From Marasmius tenuissimus (lineage: Eukaryota > Basidiomycota > Agaricomycetes > Agaricales > Marasmiaceae), in the NCBI GenBank assembly GCA_029532415.1, contig JAQOTA010000060.1:868001-932000 (forward strand): a DNA stretch of 64,000 bases. The letters are read 5' to 3'. Under the pieces are notes generated by a model that worked only from the letters and a program-made list of their open reading frames with translations, was not told the origin of the DNA and did no database searches. How positions within the stretch are numbered: position 1 is the first letter of the stretch; the number at the start of each line of letters is the position of its first letter. Of the stretch, positions 62,984-64,000 are shown piece by piece. Made by a program: the position numbers and the translations under genes.

Positions 62984-63329
62984 AGAGGTTCCTAAACTTT
63001 GAGGGGCTTTTTTGTTTCGCGCGTTCAAAATTTGTATATGCTACCTATGTTCTTTGGATTATGATGTACCCTGTATTATGCCTGTATTGCCTCGAAATGC
63101 AATCCAAGGCGGAATGTTACTATGTGTTCATCGTTGAACCTATTCAACCTTAATTCACGTCGCCCAATCAACGAGCAGCTTTCTATCTCTATCTCACTTG
63201 CAGACCCCGGGTTTGGTCGACGAGGCGGATAGATACATATATACGATGTGCAGAAAAGATACGCAGGCTCGAAAGCTATATCCCAGGTATTACAAAGTTG
63301 AATTGCTATGCATGAGACTCAACGACTCA
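62984..63329. other. Intergenic between convergent genes
   Basis: 346 bases between the SelO stop and the FNT stop. T-rich downstream of the SelO gene; nothing else seen. Confidence 0.5.
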
Positions 63330-64000
63330 TCACCGTTTCATGCCATTCTCCGTCATATTGTCACTGCTAGCATCCCGTAAACTCTGGCCCGACGTTGCTC
63401 TTGGTGTTTGGTGCATGACATGTCCTCTCTCCGCCTCATTCAAGATGTTTACGTGGTCGGTATCCCGGAGGTAGAAATACAGGGCGGGGAGTCCAACCAG
63501 GAGTGCACCGACGATGTTTCCGAGGTATGAGGCAATGAATGATCTGGGAGAATACCGATGTCAGTACAACAACTTGAAAGAAAAGATGGTCGTATCGAAA
63601 AAAACGTACTTTCCAATGTATTGTCCCACCGTGATCTGGAAGAACGGGCGAGATCGAAGTTGAGCATCGACACCTGATCGAATTTGAACTGCACTCACAT
63701 CTGCACCAAACATCATCCCCAAAGGTACCGAAAACATGTTTGCAACGACTGGGTTCGAAGTAGAGTTAGCATGGAACAATCGCTACCAAGGCGCATGGAG
63801 CGACTTACCGTGGTCAAAACCACATGCCACGAAAACCTTATAGATGAATAAAAGAGGGGAAAGGTCATGATATTGAGGGCCATGTCAACCAGACATACGC
63901 AAACTCGACGTACCCAGATTGGAATCCAGATGGCGAAAATCTATGGGGTCCATGAGTGATTCGAAGATAAGTGCAAATCAAGAAAAATCTCACACCTTTG
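63330..64000 (-). CDS. Formate/nitrite transporter (FNT family), 3' part
   Basis: Pentameric channel-like transporter of formate, nitrite or related anions in the plasma membrane. Only the C-terminal half lies in the window; the gene runs off the right edge. Translation after splicing: KVFVACGFDHVVANMFSVPL, GMMFGADITVGQYIGKSFIA, SYLGNIVGALLVGLPALYFY, LRDTDHV, and a polar tail ending NMTENGMKR. The FDHxxANM(F/Y) signature and the final membrane helix with GNIVGA are characteristic of FNT proteins. At least three introns (donors near 63811, 63699 and 63608) fall at or near membrane-helix borders. The substrate cannot be told from this part. Confidence 0.88.

Overview
This window is nuclear DNA of a filamentous fungus, most likely an Agaricomycete (Basidiomycota). 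Genes sit close together on both strands and are split by many short introns, mostly 50-65 bases, with GT-AG ends and internal CTNAC-type branch sites. The protein set (Set9 with a long disordered tail, fungal FMO and P450 families, GT49-like transferase, FAM72 homologue) fits basidiomycetes. The genus assignment is not possible from the sequence alone. Splice models below were built by hand: I joined reading frames so that family motifs run on and exon lengths add up to whole codons; they are not supported by transcripts.

Layout. 1-5 kb: the 3' end of CCT6 (+) converges on SET9 (-). 5.2-6.5 kb: a five-unit polyubiquitin gene (-) with a stress-type promoter. 6.6-9.6 kb: the largest gene-poor stretch, holding a 444-bp non-autonomous hAT-like element with perfect 17-bp terminal inverted repeats and an 8-bp target duplication. 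9.6-13.7 kb: FAM72-domain gene (-), RRP17 (+), BOS1 (+). 13.8-18.5 kb: a metallo-beta-lactamase-fold hydrolase (-) and two orphan genes (+). 19.2-22.3 kb: flavin-reductase-like gene (-) and an MMT1-type mitochondrial metal transporter (+). 22.7-28.2 kb: a CANIN/Nse-like genome-stability gene (-) and a 13-exon P450 (+). 28.6-35.5 kb: a mucin-like membrane sensor (-) and the P5B ATPase YPK9 (-). 35.7-42.2 kb: an orphan Ser/Pro-rich protein, an amidohydrolase-like protein and a coiled-coil protein (all -). 42.9-46.1 kb: class 3 secreted lipase (+) and FMO (-). 46.6-58.6 kb: Tudor-SN/SND1 (-), UPF2/NMD2 (-), ATRIP/Rad26-like (+). 58.6-64 kb: GT49-like transferase (-), SelO (+), FNT transporter (-, 5' end outside the window).

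The genes are mostly housekeeping: protein folding and turnover (CCT6, ubiquitin), chromatin and genome stability (SET9, CANIN-like, ATRIP-like), RNA processing and decay (RRP17, SND1, UPF2), membrane traffic (BOS1) and transport (MMT1, YPK9, FNT). No secondary-metabolite or defence cluster is visible, and I see no rRNA, convincing tRNA, CRISPR or phage features. I found no clear candidate for a wholly new multi-gene system. The more unusual points are the transposon relic, the two-unit exon structure of polyubiquitin, the 6-, 13- and 17-nt microexons, and several orphan proteins.
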